This document shows positions 6,636-7,103 of a stretch of DNA of 7,103 bases, one piece after another. The stretch lies in the NCBI GenBank assembly GCA_016764635.1, contig JAESRM010000134.1:2912-10014 (forward strand), written 5' to 3'. The DNA comes from Planctomycetota bacterium (GTDB lineage Bacteria > Planctomycetota > UBA1135 > GCA-002686595). The position numbers and the translations under genes are program-made. Positions within the stretch are counted from its first letter, which is position 1. Each line of letters begins with the position of its first letter. Below the pieces are notes generated by a model, which was given only the letters and a program-made list of their open reading frames with translations, was not told the DNA's origin and did no database searches.

Positions 6636-6774
6636 CAAAGGAGCTAACCGGGTATACGGTGACGTAGCAAAAGTACCCGCTTTCTCCCTTCCTACGCGCA
6701 GGCTAGGCCGAAACGTAGGATGGGAGAAAGCGGGTACTTTTGCTACGTCACCGTATGCCCGGTTAGCGCCTTTG
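6636..6774. repeat. Long near-perfect palindrome (54-bp core arms, 17-nt loop)
   Basis: Left arm 6643-6696 and right arm 6714-6767 are inverted repeats matching at 52 of 54 positions, around a 17-nt loop (6697-6713). The pairing resumes outside a single mismatch with CAAAGG (6636-6641) and CCTTTG (6769-6774), giving 61-position arms with three differences. In a plus-strand RNA one difference, position 6653, would still pair as U-G. It lies 8 nt after the stop of the glycosylase gene and 52 nt before the GH20-like start, both on the plus strand. A short T-rich stretch follows (6771-6784), so it could end transcription of the glycosylase gene, but it is far larger than a normal terminator. No flanking target-site duplication of 4 bp or more is seen. 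An ORF of 61 codons (6631-6816) runs through it, but its sequence is dictated by the repeat and I do not regard it as a gene. Confidence 0.85.
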
Positions 6775-6826
6775 CTTGTGTTTTGCGGGGCAGCGGTTTT
6801 CTTGGCGTGGGGGTAGAATGGACGGC

Positions 6827-7103
6827 ATGATCTTATGTGCCACCTTCCTTCTCACGAGTTTCGCCGTACCACAAACCCCGTTGGAAGTGATTCCGAATCC
6901 CAATCGCATTGAGTTGGGGGAAGGCTCTTGGAGGCCGGGAGCGGACATCGGCGTAAGATACGATGCGAGGGTTGAGGCGGAGGCCAAATCGATCGCAAAC
7001 TGGTTGGGTAGGCGCTTGGGTCATGACGTTTCGATGATCCCGGAAAACGCGTTGAGCGGAGCTTCCGAGGAGCTAGTTTTGGACATTGTCGAGGGCGCGC
7101 CAG
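6827..7103 (+). CDS. GH20 beta-N-acetylhexosaminidase-like protein, N-terminal part (3' end outside window)
   Basis: The frame is open from the ATG to the right edge, giving 92 residues. After a short hydrophobic export signal (ILCATFLLTSFA), the protein reads VIPNPNRIELGEG, then an Ala/Glu-rich helix (RVEAEAKSIANWLGRRLG) and a strand ELVLDIVEG. This order matches the small N-terminal alpha/beta domain (Glyco_hydro_20b) that precedes the catalytic barrel in family 20 hexosaminidases, which cleave terminal N-acetylhexosamines from glycans or chitin oligomers. The catalytic Asp-Glu pair would lie beyond the window, so the assignment rests on this domain only; other glycosidases carrying the same domain are possible. 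An in-frame ATG at 6818 is an alternative start, with GGGGG 4 nt upstream; I prefer 6827 because 6818 adds an acidic residue before the signal and because a -10-like TAGAAT (6814-6819) overlaps it. Confidence 0.65.
   Translation, partial: MILCATFLLTSFAVPQTPLEVIPNPNRIELGEGSWRPGADIGVRYDARVEAEAKSIANWLGRRLGHDVSMIPENALSGASEELVLDIVEGAP

Noticed and set aside
6636..6774. Palindrome as an integron attC site (arms begin and end with CTAAC and GTTAG, and it follows a gene closely)
   Set aside because: The end boxes do not fit RYYYAAC and GTTRRRY exactly, pairing is almost continuous without the unpaired central spacers and extrahelical bases of attC sites, and there is no integrase or second copy in the window.
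6636..6774. Palindrome as a MITE or pair of transposon ends
   Set aside because: No direct repeat flanks it, there is no transposase fragment, and no known terminal sequence is recognised. It remains possible as a deletion derivative but is not supported.
6631..6816. 61-codon ORF across the palindrome with a hydrophobic C-terminus
   Set aside because: Almost all of it is dictated by the two repeat arms, it starts with GTG without a ribosome site, and it runs into the putative promoter of the GH20-like gene.
1..7103. CRISPR arrays, tRNA or rRNA genes, riboswitches, toxin-antitoxin or defence genes
   Set aside because: No spaced direct repeats, no cloverleaf or ribosomal sequence, and no product of those families is seen in any of the supported genes.

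Overview
This 7.1 kb window looks like a piece of the chromosome of a moderately GC-rich environmental bacterium. The mix of membrane-anchored proteins built from carboxypeptidase-regulatory-like beta-sandwich modules, a TPR protein and a GH20 glycosidase would fit Planctomycetota or a similarly large-genomed group. That placement is inference from gene content only, and no marker gene is present.

Layout, left to right. (1) The 3' end of a TPR-repeat protein gene (+, ends 343) runs convergently into (2) a large gene (-, 2561 to 366) for a 731-residue protein with an N-terminal membrane anchor and about seven regulatory-like modules. (3) Directly upstream on the same strand is a 105-residue ORF (2922 to 2605). 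Its first 90 residues align without a gap to the start of the large protein and then stop, so it is best read as the amputated remnant of a paralogue. (4) Diverging from these is a second large anchored multi-module protein (+, 3033 to 4967, 644 aa). (5) Convergent with it, separated by a 13-bp perfect inverted repeat that includes its stop codon, is an UlaG-like metallo-beta-lactamase-fold hydrolase (-, 5857 to 5006). (6) Diverging from that is a compact AlkA-type DNA-3-methyladenine glycosylase (+, 6010 to 6627). (7) A near-perfect 139-nt palindrome (6636 to 6774) fills most of the following gap. (8) The window ends in the start of a GH20 beta-N-acetylhexosaminidase-like gene (+, from 6827).

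The genes do not form one pathway. The coherent unit is the divergent cluster of anchored modular proteins (366 to 4967), which probably act outside the cytoplasmic membrane but have no visible catalytic domain. The hydrolase and glycosylase share a 152-nt divergent promoter region. Several -10-like hexamers lie only 6 to 11 nt before the start codon, and Shine-Dalgarno sequences are weak or absent, suggesting leaderless or nearly leaderless transcripts.

I did not find a clear new defence, mobile or RNA system. The most unexplained structure is the palindrome at 6636 to 6774. Next are the truncated paralogue, and the one-residue insertion in the metal-binding motif of the hydrolase.
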